Part shown: positions 7,596 to 21,442 of the stretch, piece after piece | Layout: each line of letters starts with the position of its first letter | Numbering within the stretch: the first letter of the stretch is position 1 | NCBI GenBank assembly: GCA_963753225.1 | Contig: CAVWBQ010000024.1 | Coordinates: 79,440-143,439, forward strand | Source of the DNA: Palsa-504 sp963753225 | Lineage (GTDB): Bacteria; Actinomycetota; Actinomycetes; Streptosporangiales; Streptosporangiaceae | Direction of reading: 5' to 3' | DNA: 64,000 bases | Translations under genes and position numbers: made by a program | The notes under the pieces: model-generated | The model's input: only the letters and a program-made list of their open reading frames with translations | The model's database searches: none | Told to the model about the DNA's origin: nothing

Positions 7596-9481
7596 CCGTG
7601 CGCCTCACCGTGGCCCAGGCCCTGGTCCGCTTCCTGGCCGTCCAGTACACCGAGAGGGACGGCACGCGGCAGCGCCTCATCAAGGGCTGCTGGGGCATCT
7701 TCGGCCACGGCAACGTGGCCGGCGTGGGCCAGGCCCTACTCCAGGCAACACTGCTCCAGGCTCAGCAGACGGGCGAGGCGGACCTGAAGTACTACCTGGC
7801 CCGCAACGAGCAGGCGATGGTGCACGCCTCGGTCGGCTTCGCCCGGATGCGGAACCGGCTGCAGGCCTTCGCGTGCACCGCCTCGATCGGCCCAGGCTCG
7901 ACCAACATGGTGACCGGCGCCGCGCTCGCCACCATCAACCGCATCCCGGTCCTGCTGCTGCCCAGCGACTTCTTCGCCACCCGGGCCGCCAGCCCGCTGC
8001 TGCAGGAACTCGAGGACCCGCGCTCGTACGACGTGAGCGTGAACGACGCGTTCAAGCCGGTGTCGCGGTTCTGGGACCGGATCAGCCGGCCGGAGCAGCT
8101 GCCGTCGGCGCTGCTGGCCGCGATGCGGGTGCTCACCGACCCGGCCGAGACCGGGGCGGTGACCCTGGCGCTCCCGCAGGACGTGCAGGCCGAGGCCCAC
8201 GACTGGCCCGAAGACCTTTTTACCGAACGAACCTGGTACGTGCCCCGGCCCCTGCCCGAGCCCGCCGCGCTGAGCCGCGCGGTCGAGGTGCTCCGCTCGG
8301 CCCGCAGGCCGCTCGTCATCGCGGGCGGCGGCGTCATCTACTCGCAGGCCAGCGCCGCCCTGCGACGGTTCGCCGAGGCGACCGGCATCGGTGTCTGCGA
8401 CACCCAGGCGGGCAAGGGCGCCCTGGCCTGGGACCACCCGCTCGCCGTCGGCGGCGTCGGCGCCACCGGCTCCCCGGTCGCCAACGCGCTCGCCCGCGAG
8501 GCGGACGTCGTCCTCGGCATCGGCACCAGGTACAGCGACTTCACCACCGCCTCCCGGACCGCCTTCCAGCACCGGGACGTGAAGTTCGTCAACCTCAACG
8601 TCGCGGCGTTCGACGCGGGCAAGCACGCGGGCGTCAGCCTGGTCGCCGACGCCCGGGCCGGTCTCGAGGCACTGACGACGGCACTGACCGGGTACCACGT
8701 CGACCCCTGGTACACCGCCAGGATCGACAGCGCGAACGCGGACTGGCGGCGGGTGGTGGAGCACGCGTACCACCTGGGTCACCAGCCGCTGCCGGCCCAG
8801 ACCGAGATCCTCGGCGCGCTCAACGAGTTCATGGACGAGCGGGACGTGGTGGTGCAGGCGGCCGGCAGCATGCCCGGCGACCTGCAGATGCTCTGGCGCG
8901 CCCGGGACCCCAAGCAGTACCACGTGGAGTACGGCTACTCGTGCATGGGCTACGAGATCGCGGGCGGCCTGGGGGCCAAGATGGCCGACCCGGACCGCGA
9001 GGTCTTCGTGCTCGTCGGCGACGGGTCCTACCTGATGATGGCGCAGGAGATCGTGACCGCGGTCTCCGAGGGGATCAAGCTGAACATCGTCCTGGTGCAG
9101 AACCAGGGCTTCGGCTCGATCGGCTCGCTGTCCGAGTCACTGGGCTCGCAGCGGTTCGGCACCAGCTACCGCTACCGCGATGCGGGGTCCGGGCTGCTGG
9201 ACGGCGACGTCCTGCCGGTCGACCTGGCGGCCAACGCGGCCAGCCTCGGCGCCGACGTGATCAGGACCCGGACGGTCAAGGACCTTCAGGCCGCGCTGGC
9301 CCAGTCCCGGGCGTCGGACCGGACCACGGTCACCTATATCGAGACCGACCCGCTCGCCCCGGTGCCCTCCTCGGAGAGCTGGTGGGACGTGCCCGTGTCG
9401 GAGACTTCCGCGCTGGAGAGCACGCGACAGGCCCGCGCGGCCTACGAGGCGGCAAAGCGCGACCAGCGGACTTACCTGTAG
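7592..9481 (+). CDS. iolD: 3D-(3,5/4)-trihydroxycyclohexane-1,2-dione acylhydrolase
   Basis: A ThDP-dependent enzyme of 629 residues that opens the inositol-derived ring to 5-deoxy-glucuronate. The N-terminus MTVRLTVAQALVRFLAVQYT, the KGCWGIFGHGNVAGVGQAL segment with the ARNEQAMVHA motif, and the C-terminal ThDP site (GDGSYLMMAQEIVTA with QNQGFGSIGSLSESLGSQRF) are those of IolD. ATG 7592 is chosen because it overlaps the iolB stop by 4 bp and follows GGAGAAAG. An open frame extends upstream but only antisense to iolB logic. Confidence 0.94.
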   Translation: MTVRLTVAQALVRFLAVQYTERDGTRQRLIKGCWGIFGHGNVAGVGQALLQATLLQAQQTGEADLKYYLARNEQAMVHASVGFARMRNRLQAFACTASIGPGSTNMVTGAALATINRIPVLLLPSDFFATRAASPLLQELEDPRSYDVSVNDAFKPVSRFWDRISRPEQLPSALLAAMRVLTDPAETGAVTLALPQDVQAEAHDWPEDLFTERTWYVPRPLPEPAALSRAVEVLRSARRPLVIAGGGVIYSQASAALRRFAEATGIGVCDTQAGKGALAWDHPLAVGGVGATGSPVANALAREADVVLGIGTRYSDFTTASRTAFQHRDVKFVNLNVAAFDAGKHAGVSLVADARAGLEALTTALTGYHVDPWYTARIDSANADWRRVVEHAYHLGHQPLPAQTEILGALNEFMDERDVVVQAAGSMPGDLQMLWRARDPKQYHVEYGYSCMGYEIAGGLGAKMADPDREVFVLVGDGSYLMMAQEIVTAVSEGIKLNIVLVQNQGFGSIGSLSESLGSQRFGTSYRYRDAGSGLLDGDVLPVDLAANAASLGADVIRTRTVKDLQAALAQSRASDRTTVTYIETDPLAPVPSSESWWDVPVSETSALESTRQARAAYEAAKRDQRTYL

Positions 9482-9499
9482 GAAAGGCTGAAATTACGG

Positions 9500-11032
<1,533 letters not shown>

Positions 11033-11060
11033 CAGTCATCCTCACCCGGAGGTATCGAAG

Positions 11061-12077
11061 ATGTTCAGATCCAGAGGACGGGCCATTGCCATCGCCCTGT
11101 TCATGGTCCTCCCGCTCGTCCTGGCCGCGTGCTCCGCGACCGGCGGCAAGAGGGCCGCCGAGGCCGCCGCCAACGGCGGCACGGCCGTCGCGGCGGGTCA
11201 CGCCAACACCAAGCACTATACGGTCGCCATGATCACGCACGCCTCGCCTGGCGACACGTTCTGGGACATCATCCGCTCCGGCGCGACCGCGGCGGCCGCC
11301 AAGGACAACATCACGCTGAAGTACTCCAGCGACCCCGACCCCACCAAGCAGGCCCAGCTGATCGATGACGCGATCAACAGCAAGGTCGACGGCATCGCGG
11401 TCACCGACCCCAACCCGGGCGCGCTGTGCCCGACCATCCAGAAGGCCAAGGCGGCCGGCATCCCCGTGGTCATGTTCAACGCGGGCTACTCCAACTACCA
11501 GACGTGCGGCGGGATGGAGTACTTCGGCCAGGACGAGAAGGTCGCGGGCGTCGCGGCGGGCAAGCGCCTCGCCGCCGCGGGCAAGAAGAACGTGCTCTGT
11601 GTGCTGCAGGCCCAGGGGCAGGCCCAGCTCGAGGCCCGCTGCGCGGGCGTGCAGGAGGGCCTCGGCTCCGAGGGCACGATGAGCAAGCTCTACGTGAACG
11701 GCGTCGACAACTCGGCCGTGCTGTCCTCGATGTCGGCCGAGCTCACCAGGAACAAGAGCGTCGACGCGGTCATCACGCTCGGCGCGCAGTTCGCGCTCAT
11801 CGCCATCCAGGCCATGGGCCAGGCGCACAGCACCGCCAAGCTCTACACCTTCGACACCAGCGCGGCCGAGATCGCCAAGATCAAGTCGGGCCAGGTGCAG
11901 TGGGCGGTAGACCAGCAACCCTACCTGCAGGGCTATGAGTCGGTCGATGGGCTGTGGCTGTTCCTGACCAACGCCAACGTCATCGGCGGCGGCCAGGTCG
12001 TGCTGACCGGCCCGTCGTTCGTCGACTCCAGCAACGTGAACCAGGTGGCCCAGTACGCCCAGCGAGGCACCCGCTAA
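11061..12077 (+). CDS. ABC sugar (inositol) substrate-binding lipoprotein
   Basis: A 338-residue periplasmic-binding-protein-like lipoprotein. A signal peptide ends in the lipobox LAAC (Cys24). The type I sugar-binding fold follows: YTVAMITHASPGDTFWDIIR, DDAINSKVDGIAVTDPNP and KAAGIPVVMFNAGY, as in RbsB/IbpA-like proteins. It sits inside the inositol operon just before its permease and ATPase, so myo-inositol or a related polyol is the likely ligand. That assignment is from context. GGAGG lies before ATG 11061. Confidence 0.9.
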   Translation: MFRSRGRAIAIALFMVLPLVLAACSATGGKRAAEAAANGGTAVAAGHANTKHYTVAMITHASPGDTFWDIIRSGATAAAAKDNITLKYSSDPDPTKQAQLIDDAINSKVDGIAVTDPNPGALCPTIQKAKAAGIPVVMFNAGYSNYQTCGGMEYFGQDEKVAGVAAGKRLAAAGKKNVLCVLQAQGQAQLEARCAGVQEGLGSEGTMSKLYVNGVDNSAVLSSMSAELTRNKSVDAVITLGAQFALIAIQAMGQAHSTAKLYTFDTSAAEIAKIKSGQVQWAVDQQPYLQGYESVDGLWLFLTNANVIGGGQVVLTGPSFVDSSNVNQVAQYAQRGTR

Positions 12078-12087
12078 CGAAATTGTC

Positions 12088-12125
12088 GTGCCGGGGTCGC
12101 CTGCCCGTTGCGGGTGACCCGGCAC
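12088..12125 (+). promoter_or_regulatory. intercistronic hairpin after the binding-protein gene
   Basis: GTGCCGGGGTC (12088-12098) pairs with GACCCGGCAC (12116-12125) with one bulged G. It has no T-run after it. Such hairpins commonly protect the binding-protein mRNA so that it is made in excess over the membrane parts. Confidence 0.5.
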
Positions 12126-12143
12126 CCAGAAAGAGAGGTTTTC

Positions 12144-13198
12144 ATGGCTCAGACAGCCGAAGCCCCGGTCGCCCCGCCCCCCAGAGCCGACGAGCGGGTC
12201 GGGCGCAAGTCGCCCATGGCGCGGATGCTCGCCCGCCCCGAGGCGGGCGCGATCGCCGGCGCCATCGTCATCTACGTCTTCTTCTTCATCGTCGCGCCGC
12301 CGTTCCGCAACGCATCCTCGTTCTCGTCGGTGCTATACGTGTCCTCCACCTACGGCCTGATGGCCACGCCGGTCGCGCTGCTGATGATCGGCGGCGAGTT
12401 CGACCTGTCGGCGGGCGTCGCGGTGACCAGCGCCTCGCTGACCGCCTCGCTGTTCAGCTACGAGTTCACCACCAACGCGTGGGTCGGCGTGCTGGTCGCG
12501 CTGGGGGTGGCGCTGTTCATCGGGTTCCTGAACGGCTGGATCGTGGTCAAGACCGGGATCCCGAGCTTCCTGGTCACGCTGGGAACGTTCTTCATGCTCC
12601 AGGGCCTGAACATCGCGCTCACCCAGACCATCACCAACCAGGTGTCCAGCCCGGACATCTCGACTCTGCAGGGCTTCAACTCGGCGCGCCAGGTGTTCTC
12701 GGCCAGCTGGACCATCGGCGGGGTGACCATCAGGACCAGCGTCGTCTACTGGATCGTCTTCGTCATCATCGCGACCTGGATCCTGCTGCGTACCTACATC
12801 GGCAACTGGATCTTCTCCGTCGGCGGCAACCCGGCGGCGGCCCGGGCGGTCGGCGTGCCGGTCGGCCGGATGAAGATCGGCCTGTTCATGGCGGTCGGCT
12901 TCATGGCCTGGTTCACCGGCATGCACACCTTGTTCCTGTTCAACACGATTCAGTCGGGACAGGGCATCGGAAACGAGTTCGTCTACATCATCGCGGCGGT
13001 CGTCGGCGGCTGCCTGCTGACCGGCGGCTACGGCTCGGCGGTCGGCGCGGCCATCGGCGCGCTGATCTTCGGCATGGTCAACCAGGGCATCGTCTACGCC
13101 GGCTGGAACCCCGACTGGTTCCAGTTCTTCGTCGGCGCGCTGCTGCTCGGCGCGATCCTGCTGAACACCTACATCCGTCGCCGTGCGGAGGCATCGAT

Positions 13199-13202
<4 letters not shown>
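12144..13202 (+). CDS. ABC transporter permease (RbsC-like)
   Basis: A 352-residue membrane protein with about eight to ten hydrophobic helices. It has the family signatures MIGGEFDLSAGVAVTSASLTA and FLNGWIVVKTGIPSFLVTLGT, and the loop SVGGNPAAARAVGVPVGRMK (the coupling region with the ATPase), as in ribose/inositol permeases. ATG 12144 follows AGAGAGG; an upstream GTG at 12108 is possible but has no support. The stop overlaps the ATPase start (ATGA). Confidence 0.92.
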
Positions 13203-14136
<934 letters not shown>

Positions 14137-14140
<4 letters not shown>

Positions 14141-15091
14141 ATGATCCAGAGCCGGAGGCGCGCGGCGACGCGCGCCTCCGGCTGGGCACCTGCCCGGACT
14201 CCTGGGGGGTGTGGTTCGCCGACGACCCGCTGCAGACGCCCTGGACGCGCTTCCTCGACGAGGTCGCCGAGGTGGGGTACCGGTGGCTGGAACTAGGCCC
14301 GTTCGGCTATCTGCCCAGCGACAAGGCGCGGCTGACCGACGAGCTCGGCCGGCGCGGGCTCAGGGTGGCCGGCGGCACCGTGCACGGGTTCAGCGGCCTG
14401 CACCGGCCCGGTGACTGGCCGGACATCGTCCGGATCACCCGCCAGGTGTCCGAGCTGACCGCCGCGGTCGGCGGGCGGCACGTGATCTTCGTGCCGGTGC
14501 CCGGCTACCGCGACGACTCCACCGGCGCCTTCCTCGAGCCCGCCGAACTCGACGACGAGCAGTGGCGGGCCATGATCCGGGCCACCGGTGACCTGGGCAA
14601 GATGGTCGCGCAGGAGTACGGCCTGCGACTGGAGTTCCACCCGCACGCGGACAGCCACGTGGAGACCCAGGCACAGACCGGGCGGTTCCTGGACCAGACC
14701 GACCCGCGCTACGTATCCCTGTGCCTGGACACCGGCCACCTGGCCTACCGGCACGCGGACAACGTGGCCATCATCAACCGCTACCCCGACCGCATCGGCT
14801 ACGTGCACATCAAGCAGATGGACCCGGTCATCGTGGCCAAGGCCGACCGCGAGGGCCTCGCCTTCGGCCAGGCCGTGGCCATGGGCGCCAGCTGCGAGCC
14901 GCCCGGCGGGGAACCCGAACGTGGAGGACGTGGCCAAGGCGCTCCGCAACCTGGACCGGGGTGAGCTCGGCCGGGACCTGTTCGTGGTGGTCGAGCAGGA
15001 CATGTACCCGTGCGACTTCGGCCAGCCGAAGCCGATCGCCCAGCGCACCTACACCTACCTGCGCGGCCTCGGCATCGGAGAAGAAGAGTAA
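14137..15091 (+). pseudogene. iolE: inosose dehydratase (IolE), frameshifted as read
   Basis: The first about 258 codons encode a sugar isomerase-like TIM barrel beginning RLGTCPDSWGVWFADDPLQT, with LEFHPHADSHVETQAQTGRF, SLCLDTGHLAYRHADN and GYVHIKQMDP, typical of IolE/myo-inosose dehydratase. Homology then continues in the next frame (NVEDVAKALRNLDRGELG, then DLFVVVEQDMYPCDF) to a stop at 15091. The change falls at the G4 run 14908-14911: removing one G restores a continuous 317-residue protein. The start overlaps the ATPase stop. Either a real +1 mutation or a sequencing error; the rest of the gene is well preserved. Confidence 0.82.
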
Positions 15092-15105
15092 CGACAGGAG
15101 TAACC

Positions 15106-16119
15106 ATGAGCGTCCGCATCGGCGTCATCGGAGTGGGGATGATCGGCCAGGACCACATCCGCCGGATCACCCAGGTACTGACCGGCGGATCCGTCACGGC
15201 CGTCAACGATGTCGATGCGGCGCGCGCCGGGCAGGTCGCGGCGGGCCTGCCTGGCGCGGTTACCCACCCCGCCGCCCACGACCTGATCGCGGACGGCAAC
15301 GTCGACGCGGTGCTGGTGGCGTCCTGGGGCCCGGCGCACGAGGAGCAGGTCGTCGCGGCGATCGCCGCGGGCAAGCCGGTGTTCTGCGAGAAGCCGCTCG
15401 CCCCGTCAAGCGACGCGTGCCGGCGGATCATGGACGCCGAGATGGCGGCCGGGCGCCGCCTGGTGCAGGTCGGCTTCATGCGCCGCTACGACGCGGGCTA
15501 CCGGGCCATGAAGGCCACGCTGGACGACGGCGGCATCGGCGCGCCGCTGCTGATGCACTGCGCGCACCGCAATCCGTCGGTACCGGACTACGGCTTCACC
15601 ACCGACATGATCATCAGCGACTCGGCCGTGCACGAGATGGACATCGTGCGGTGGCTGTTCGGCGAGGAGATCGTGGCGGCCAGCGTGCTGACGCCGCGCC
15701 GTACCGCCCGCGCGCCCGACGGGCTGCAGGACCCGCTGATCCTGCTGCTCGAGCTGGCCAGCGGCGTGCTCGTCGACGACGAGCTGTTCCTCAACGCGCA
15801 CTACGGCTACGACGTCCGCGGCGAGATCGTCGGCGAGACCGGCACCGTCGCCCTGGCCGACGTCAGCGAGGTGACTGTGCGGACGGGGCATCAGCACGCC
15901 GGCCGCGTACCCGTGGACTGGCGGGACAGGTTCATCCGCGCCTACGACGCCGAACTGCAGGACTGGCTCAACGCCGTGGCGGCGGGCACCTCGACCGGCC
16001 CGACCGCCTGGGACGGCTATGCCGCCGCCGCGGTCACCGACGCCGCCCTCGAGGCGCTGCGTACCGGCCGGCGCGCCGCGGTTTCCATGCCCGAACGGCC
16101 GGAGTTCTACGCCAAATGA
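15106..16119 (+). CDS. iolG: inositol 2-dehydrogenase, Gfo/Idh/MocA family
   Basis: A 337-residue NAD(P)-dependent dehydrogenase that oxidises myo-inositol to scyllo-inosose. The Rossmann motif GVGMIG is at residues 9-14, FCEKPLA carries the conserved Lys, and IISDSAVHEMDIVRWLFG holds the Asp and His of the active site. GGAG sits five bases before ATG 15106. It lies between iolE and iolH and its stop overlaps iolH as ATGA. Other cyclitols or sugars cannot be excluded as substrates. Confidence 0.88.
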   Translation: MSVRIGVIGVGMIGQDHIRRITQVLTGGSVTAVNDVDAARAGQVAAGLPGAVTHPAAHDLIADGNVDAVLVASWGPAHEEQVVAAIAAGKPVFCEKPLAPSSDACRRIMDAEMAAGRRLVQVGFMRRYDAGYRAMKATLDDGGIGAPLLMHCAHRNPSVPDYGFTTDMIISDSAVHEMDIVRWLFGEEIVAASVLTPRRTARAPDGLQDPLILLLELASGVLVDDELFLNAHYGYDVRGEIVGETGTVALADVSEVTVRTGHQHAGRVPVDWRDRFIRAYDAELQDWLNAVAAGTSTGPTAWDGYAAAAVTDAALEALRTGRRAAVSMPERPEFYAK

Positions 16120-16985
16120 AGATCACTCTCGACCCCTACATGTTCCGCCGGGTCCCGCTGACCGAACTCCCTGGCCTGGTCGCGGACCTGGGCTACGAGT
16201 ACATCGAGCTCTCGCCGCGTGAGGATTTCCTGCCCTTCTTCCTGCACCCGCGGGCAGGCAAGGCGCAGATCGCCGCGTTCTCCAGGGCCCTGGGCGCGGC
16301 CGGGGTGAGGATCGCCTCGGTGCTGCCGCTGTACCGGTGGTCCGGCCCGGACGAGGACGAGCGCCAGGCCGCGGTGCGATACTGGAAACGGGCCATCCAG
16401 GTCGCCGTAGACCTCGGCGCGAACGTGATGAACTCCGAGTTCAACGGCAGGCCCGAGGCGGCTTCGGTCAGCGAGGCCCAGTTCTGGCGGTCGATGGAGG
16501 AACTGCTCCCCGTCTTCGAGCGCGAGGGCGTGCGCCTGGTGCTCGAACCGCACCCGGACGACTTCATCGAGGACGGCCGGGCCGCGATCGACTTCATCCG
16601 CGGCATCGACAAGGACTGGGTCTCGTTCCTGTACTGCGCGCCGCACACCTTCCACCAGGGCGGCGACATCGAGGGCATCATGCGGTACGCCGGGCCGCTG
16701 CTCACCCACCTGCACATCGCCGACTCCTTCGACCACCGCGCGTCCTCCGGCCTGCGCTACATCGTCAACCCGCCTGGCTCGGCCGCCCGGATCCACCAGC
16801 ACCTGGACATCGGCCAGGGCGAGGTGGACTGGGACGTCTTCTTCCGCACCCTGGCCGAGGTGAACTTCGACGGCATCGCCACCGTGTGCGTCTTCGCCTG
16901 GGAGGAACGGGCTCGCGAGTCCTCGGTCCGCAACCTGGAGCAGATCCGGCGCTACCTGGCCAAGCACGGCGGCGCGGCCGCCTGA
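16116..16985 (+). CDS. iolH: IolH-like sugar phosphate isomerase/epimerase
   Basis: A 289-residue xylose-isomerase-like TIM barrel. The opening MKITLDPYMFR, then SVLPLYRWSGPDEDERQAAV, VLEPHPDDFIEDG, THLHIADSFDHRASSGLRYI and NPPGSAARIHQHLDIGQGEV, closely follow the Corynebacterium IolH type. Its precise reaction is not established. The Glu, His and Asp ligands of this fold appear present. It is the last gene of the iol operon, overlapping iolG by 4 bp. Because iolE is frameshifted, this is the only intact IolE-superfamily protein here. Confidence 0.82.
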   Translation: MKITLDPYMFRRVPLTELPGLVADLGYEYIELSPREDFLPFFLHPRAGKAQIAAFSRALGAAGVRIASVLPLYRWSGPDEDERQAAVRYWKRAIQVAVDLGANVMNSEFNGRPEAASVSEAQFWRSMEELLPVFEREGVRLVLEPHPDDFIEDGRAAIDFIRGIDKDWVSFLYCAPHTFHQGGDIEGIMRYAGPLLTHLHIADSFDHRASSGLRYIVNPPGSAARIHQHLDIGQGEVDWDVFFRTLAEVNFDGIATVCVFAWEERARESSVRNLEQIRRYLAKHGGAAA

Positions 16986-17045
16986 CCCGCACGATCAAGT
17001 GCCAGACTGGTGCCGAGGAACCGGATCGCGCCCGAGGAGGCTCAC

Positions 17046-17291
17046 ATGACAACCCCGCCAGACTACGGAGGCCATGAAATCGAGGAGGGGCTACTGGAAG
17101 ATCTCGGCGGCCCGGCCGAGAGCTACCCGGTGCCTCACGACGATCAGCCCGGCTCCGACTTCAGCGACAACGAACTGCACGTCGCGGGCCAGGTCTGCGC
17201 CCGCTGCGGTGCGGTCATCCAGCCCGGCGAGGACACCCGGCTCCGCGCCGACCGCAAGTGGGTGCACGAGGTCTGCCCGATTGGCCCCTGA
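17046..17291 (+). CDS. small Cys-containing hypothetical protein
   Basis: An 81-residue acidic protein starting at ATG 17046 behind GAGGAGG. The C-terminal half has CARCGAVIQPGEDTRLR and WVHEVC, a possible small metal-binding knuckle with three cysteines and one His. It has no membrane segment. It lies 60 bp after iolH on the same strand and may be read from the same transcript. I do not recognise the family. Confidence 0.65.
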   Translation: MTTPPDYGGHEIEEGLLEDLGGPAESYPVPHDDQPGSDFSDNELHVAGQVCARCGAVIQPGEDTRLRADRKWVHEVCPIGP

Positions 17292-17333
17292 CCCACCTCA
17301 GCTCCGCTTGCCTGACCCACCTTAGGTCCGCTT
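17287..17333 (+). repeat. 24-bp direct repeat at the end of the small gene
   Basis: CCTGACCCACCTCAGCTCCG at 17287 is repeated as CCTGACCCACCTTAGGTCCG at 17311, each followed by CTT. The first copy contains the stop codon of the upstream gene. The rest of the gap to 17474 holds an AT-rich patch (17380-17410) without a convincing promoter. Confidence 0.7.
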
Positions 17334-17474
17334 AGAGGCGTCGCTCAAGCCCTCCGCCGGCACCCGCATCCCGGAATTCCTATAATTTTGATTGGAAAAC
17401 TTGACTAGAGGGGCATCCGTTGCCATGCTCGGGCCTTCGGCAGCGATGGCCTGACGGCCGTCCGTGGTCGCCAC

Positions 17475-18314
17475 TCAATCGAAGCCGCCCAGGACGTTCT
17501 GGTCCCAGTCGATGACCGAACCGGTGACCACGCCGGAGCGGTCAGAGAGCAGGAACACCACGAAGTCGGCGATCTCGTCCGGCTGCCCGAGCTTGCCCAT
17601 GGGCAGCGACGCGCCGGCCTTCTCCCGCCAGTCGTCGCCCGCGCCGTGGAACCGGCGCTGGGTCTGGTCCTCGCCCTCGGTGTCGGTCCAGCCGATGTTC
17701 AGGCCGTTGATCCGGATCCGGTCCCGGCGGTGGGCATGCGCCGCGTTGCGGGTCAGCCCGGCCAGCCCGGCCTTGGCCGCCACGTACGGCGCGAGGTAGG
17801 GCTGCCCGCCGTGCGCGGACATGGACAGCACGTTCACGATCGTGCCGGGCGCGTTGCGCGCGACCAGGTCGGCCACCACGGCCTGCATGAGAAAGAACGG
17901 CGCCTTCAGGTTGACCGCGATGTGCGCGTCGAACAACTCGGGCGTGGTGTCGAGCAGCGTGCCCCTGCTGGTCAGCCCGGCCGCGTTGACCAGGCTGTCC
18001 ACCCGGCCGAACCCGGCCACCGTAGCTGTTACGCACGCCCGGGCCTGCTCGACCTCGGCGATGTCGGCCTGGACGAACAGCGCCTTGGTGCCGGCCGCCC
18101 CGCTCCCCGTGGCCCCGCTCCCCGTGGCCCCGCTCCCGGTGGCCCCGCTCCCCGTGGCACTGAGCTCGGCGGCCAGCGCCTCGCCCGGCTCGCGCCGCCG
18201 GCCAGTGACGGCGACCAGGGCGCCCTCGCGGGCGGCCGCCCGGGCGATCGCGGCGCCCAGGCCCGAGGTGCCGCCGCTGACCAGAACCACCCGGTCCTGC
18301 AGGAGAGGCATCAC
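17475..18314 (-). CDS. SDR family oxidoreductase
   Basis: A classical short-chain dehydrogenase of 279 residues. It has VSGGTSGLGAAIARA (NAD(P) binding), NAAG, the catalytic Ser region VLSMSAHGGQPY and YVAAK (Tyr and Lys). The C-terminus SGSVIDWDQNVLGG in form VVTGSVIDWDQNVLGGFD resembles SDRs found with sugar and cyclitol catabolism. A repeated ATGSG block (residues about 52-73) sits between beta-strand B and C where relatives have a short turn. The start is ATG 18314 or 18311. It converges on the iol operon, so it may be functionally linked but is not in it. Confidence 0.85.
   Translation of the reverse strand: MMPLLQDRVVLVSGGTSGLGAAIARAAAREGALVAVTGRRREPGEALAAELSATGSGATGSGATGSGATGSGAAGTKALFVQADIAEVEQARACVTATVAGFGRVDSLVNAAGLTSRGTLLDTTPELFDAHIAVNLKAPFFLMQAVVADLVARNAPGTIVNVLSMSAHGGQPYLAPYVAAKAGLAGLTRNAAHAHRRDRIRINGLNIGWTDTEGEDQTQRRFHGAGDDWREKAGASLPMGKLGQPDEIADFVVFLLSDRSGVVTGSVIDWDQNVLGGFD
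18101..18160 (-). repeat. four 15-bp repeats inside the SDR gene
   Basis: CGCTCCCCGTGGCCC (plus strand) occurs at 18101, 18116, 18131 (one change) and 18146 (one change). It encodes tandem ATGSG pentapeptides and keeps the frame. Confidence 0.93.
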
Positions 18315-18460
18315 CGTCCCAGGCTAGCAACCCCGTCTCGCGGCGTGAGACCGGCGCCGGGACACGCGCCCGGACTCGTTCGGGAAAAGGTTCAATACAC
18401 TGGACACGGTCACCGGCTCTGGTGACACACCCCAGATACCAAACGAACCGAGAATCACGC

Positions 18461-20323
<1,863 letters not shown>

Positions 20324-20332
<9 letters not shown>

Positions 20333-20374
20333 AGCACCGGGCCACCTAGAGCACCGGGCCACCTAGAGCACCGG
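20324..20374 (+). repeat. 17-bp tandem repeat spanning the typA stop codon
   Basis: GCCACCTAGAGCACCGG is present at 20324, 20341 and 20358. The TAG in the first copy is the typA stop, so two further copies follow it in the untranslated region. The period of 17 is not a codon multiple. Confidence 0.93.
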
Positions 20375-20515
20375 GCCGATCCTCCGCGGCGTCTGGATCT
20401 TCAGCCGCGCCTTCGGGTTCCTGTGGCGGAACCGCACGCGTGGTGCGAACCAGTATAGTGACTACGACTCTGTGTAGTTTATTAGTCACCTTCTGCAGCA
20501 TCCAGGAGAGGCGGC

Positions 20516-21148
20516 TTGCCGGTGAGGATCTCATGGCGCCCCCGTAGCCAGGCCAGCATGGTCCTGATGGCCGGGCTGATCGCGGTCCCGGCCGCGGGTA
20601 TACCGCACCCGGCGGTGCGGGCCAGGCCGCCGGCCGGGCCCGCACTGACCATCAGCGTCAGTGACGGCCGGACCGCCGCGAACCCGGGTGACGAGCTCAC
20701 CTACGTGGTTACCGTCCGGAACGGCGGCCGGGCCCGCGCGCCGCACCTCAAGGTCACGCAAACCCTGTCGCCGGGTCTGGACTTCCTGTCTTCCAGCCCT
20801 CGCGAGAAGGCTGTGCGCAGGCAGGTCACCTGGCCTGCCGCCATTGCGGCGGGCGGGACGCAGACCTTCCGCGTGGTCGCGCGGGTGACGCGAACGCCGG
20901 CCAGGGCGCTGCGGCTGGCGGCGGTCGCGTGCGCCTCGGCCCGGGGCGGCAGCAGGCCCATCGTCTGCGCGGCTCACCTCGACCGGCTGCCCGCCGCGGC
21001 ACCGGCGTCGGCCTCGCGGTCCGCCGGGTCGGCGGGCATCCGCCCGCTAGCGTATGCCGGAGCGGCCCTGGCCCTGGCCGTGCTCGCCGCAGCCGTGCTC
21101 GCCGTGCTCGCTCGCCGGCGCGTCCGCCTGCGGCGACACGCCGACTGA
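20516..21148 (+). CDS. DUF11-domain surface protein with C-terminal membrane anchor
   Basis: A 210-residue protein starting at TTG 20516 behind AGGAG (GTG 20522 is also possible). It has an N-terminal signal segment (MVLMAGLIAVPAAG), one DUF11 module (residues about 43-125, ISVSDGRTAANPGDELTYVV and VTVRNGGRARAP), a low-complexity spacer, then a hydrophobic helix (about 178-200, PLAYAGAALALAVLAAAVLA) followed by Arg-rich residues, a stop-transfer anchor. It should face outward. It lies just upstream of the giant DUF11-type protein on the same strand, suggesting a joint role at the cell surface, but its binding partner is unknown. The upstream 130 bp is AT-rich with GTGACTA/TAGTCAC arms (20458-20489). 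Confidence 0.78.
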   Translation: MPVRISWRPRSQASMVLMAGLIAVPAAGIPHPAVRARPPAGPALTISVSDGRTAANPGDELTYVVTVRNGGRARAPHLKVTQTLSPGLDFLSSSPREKAVRRQVTWPAAIAAGGTQTFRVVARVTRTPARALRLAAVACASARGGSRPIVCAAHLDRLPAAAPASASRSAGSAGIRPLAYAGAALALAVLAAAVLAVLARRRVRLRRHAD

Positions 21149-21204
21149 CCGGGGGCCCTGTGACGCCGCCGCGCGCCCGGACGGGAACGACCCGCCCACA
21201 TCTG

Positions 21205-21219
21205 ATTACAGAATGTAAT
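21205..21219 (+). promoter_or_regulatory. ATTACA-GAA-TGTAAT inverted repeat before the giant surface gene
   Basis: This 15-bp interrupted palindrome lies in an AT-rich island (about 21197-21245) that stands out in a GC-rich region and precedes the giant gene by about 220 bp. It is a likely regulator site or part of a promoter. No clear -35/-10 pair is seen. Confidence 0.4.
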
Positions 21220-21442
21220 TAATAGTTACTCATAGTCATGTTAGTGTGGTGCCCGCTCTGGGGGGATGACCAGGCTCACCGGCCTGGTGATCGGGAGCGG
21301 TGCCTCAGCCGGTTTTCGCCTGCGGACGCGGCTCATGGCCGGCCCGATCAGCCACCTCGCGGCCGGACCGCGACGTCCGCGCCGACGGCAGGCCGATCCG
21401 CCCCGGAGCACCGATCTGGCAACCCTGAACAAGAGGCGGGCA

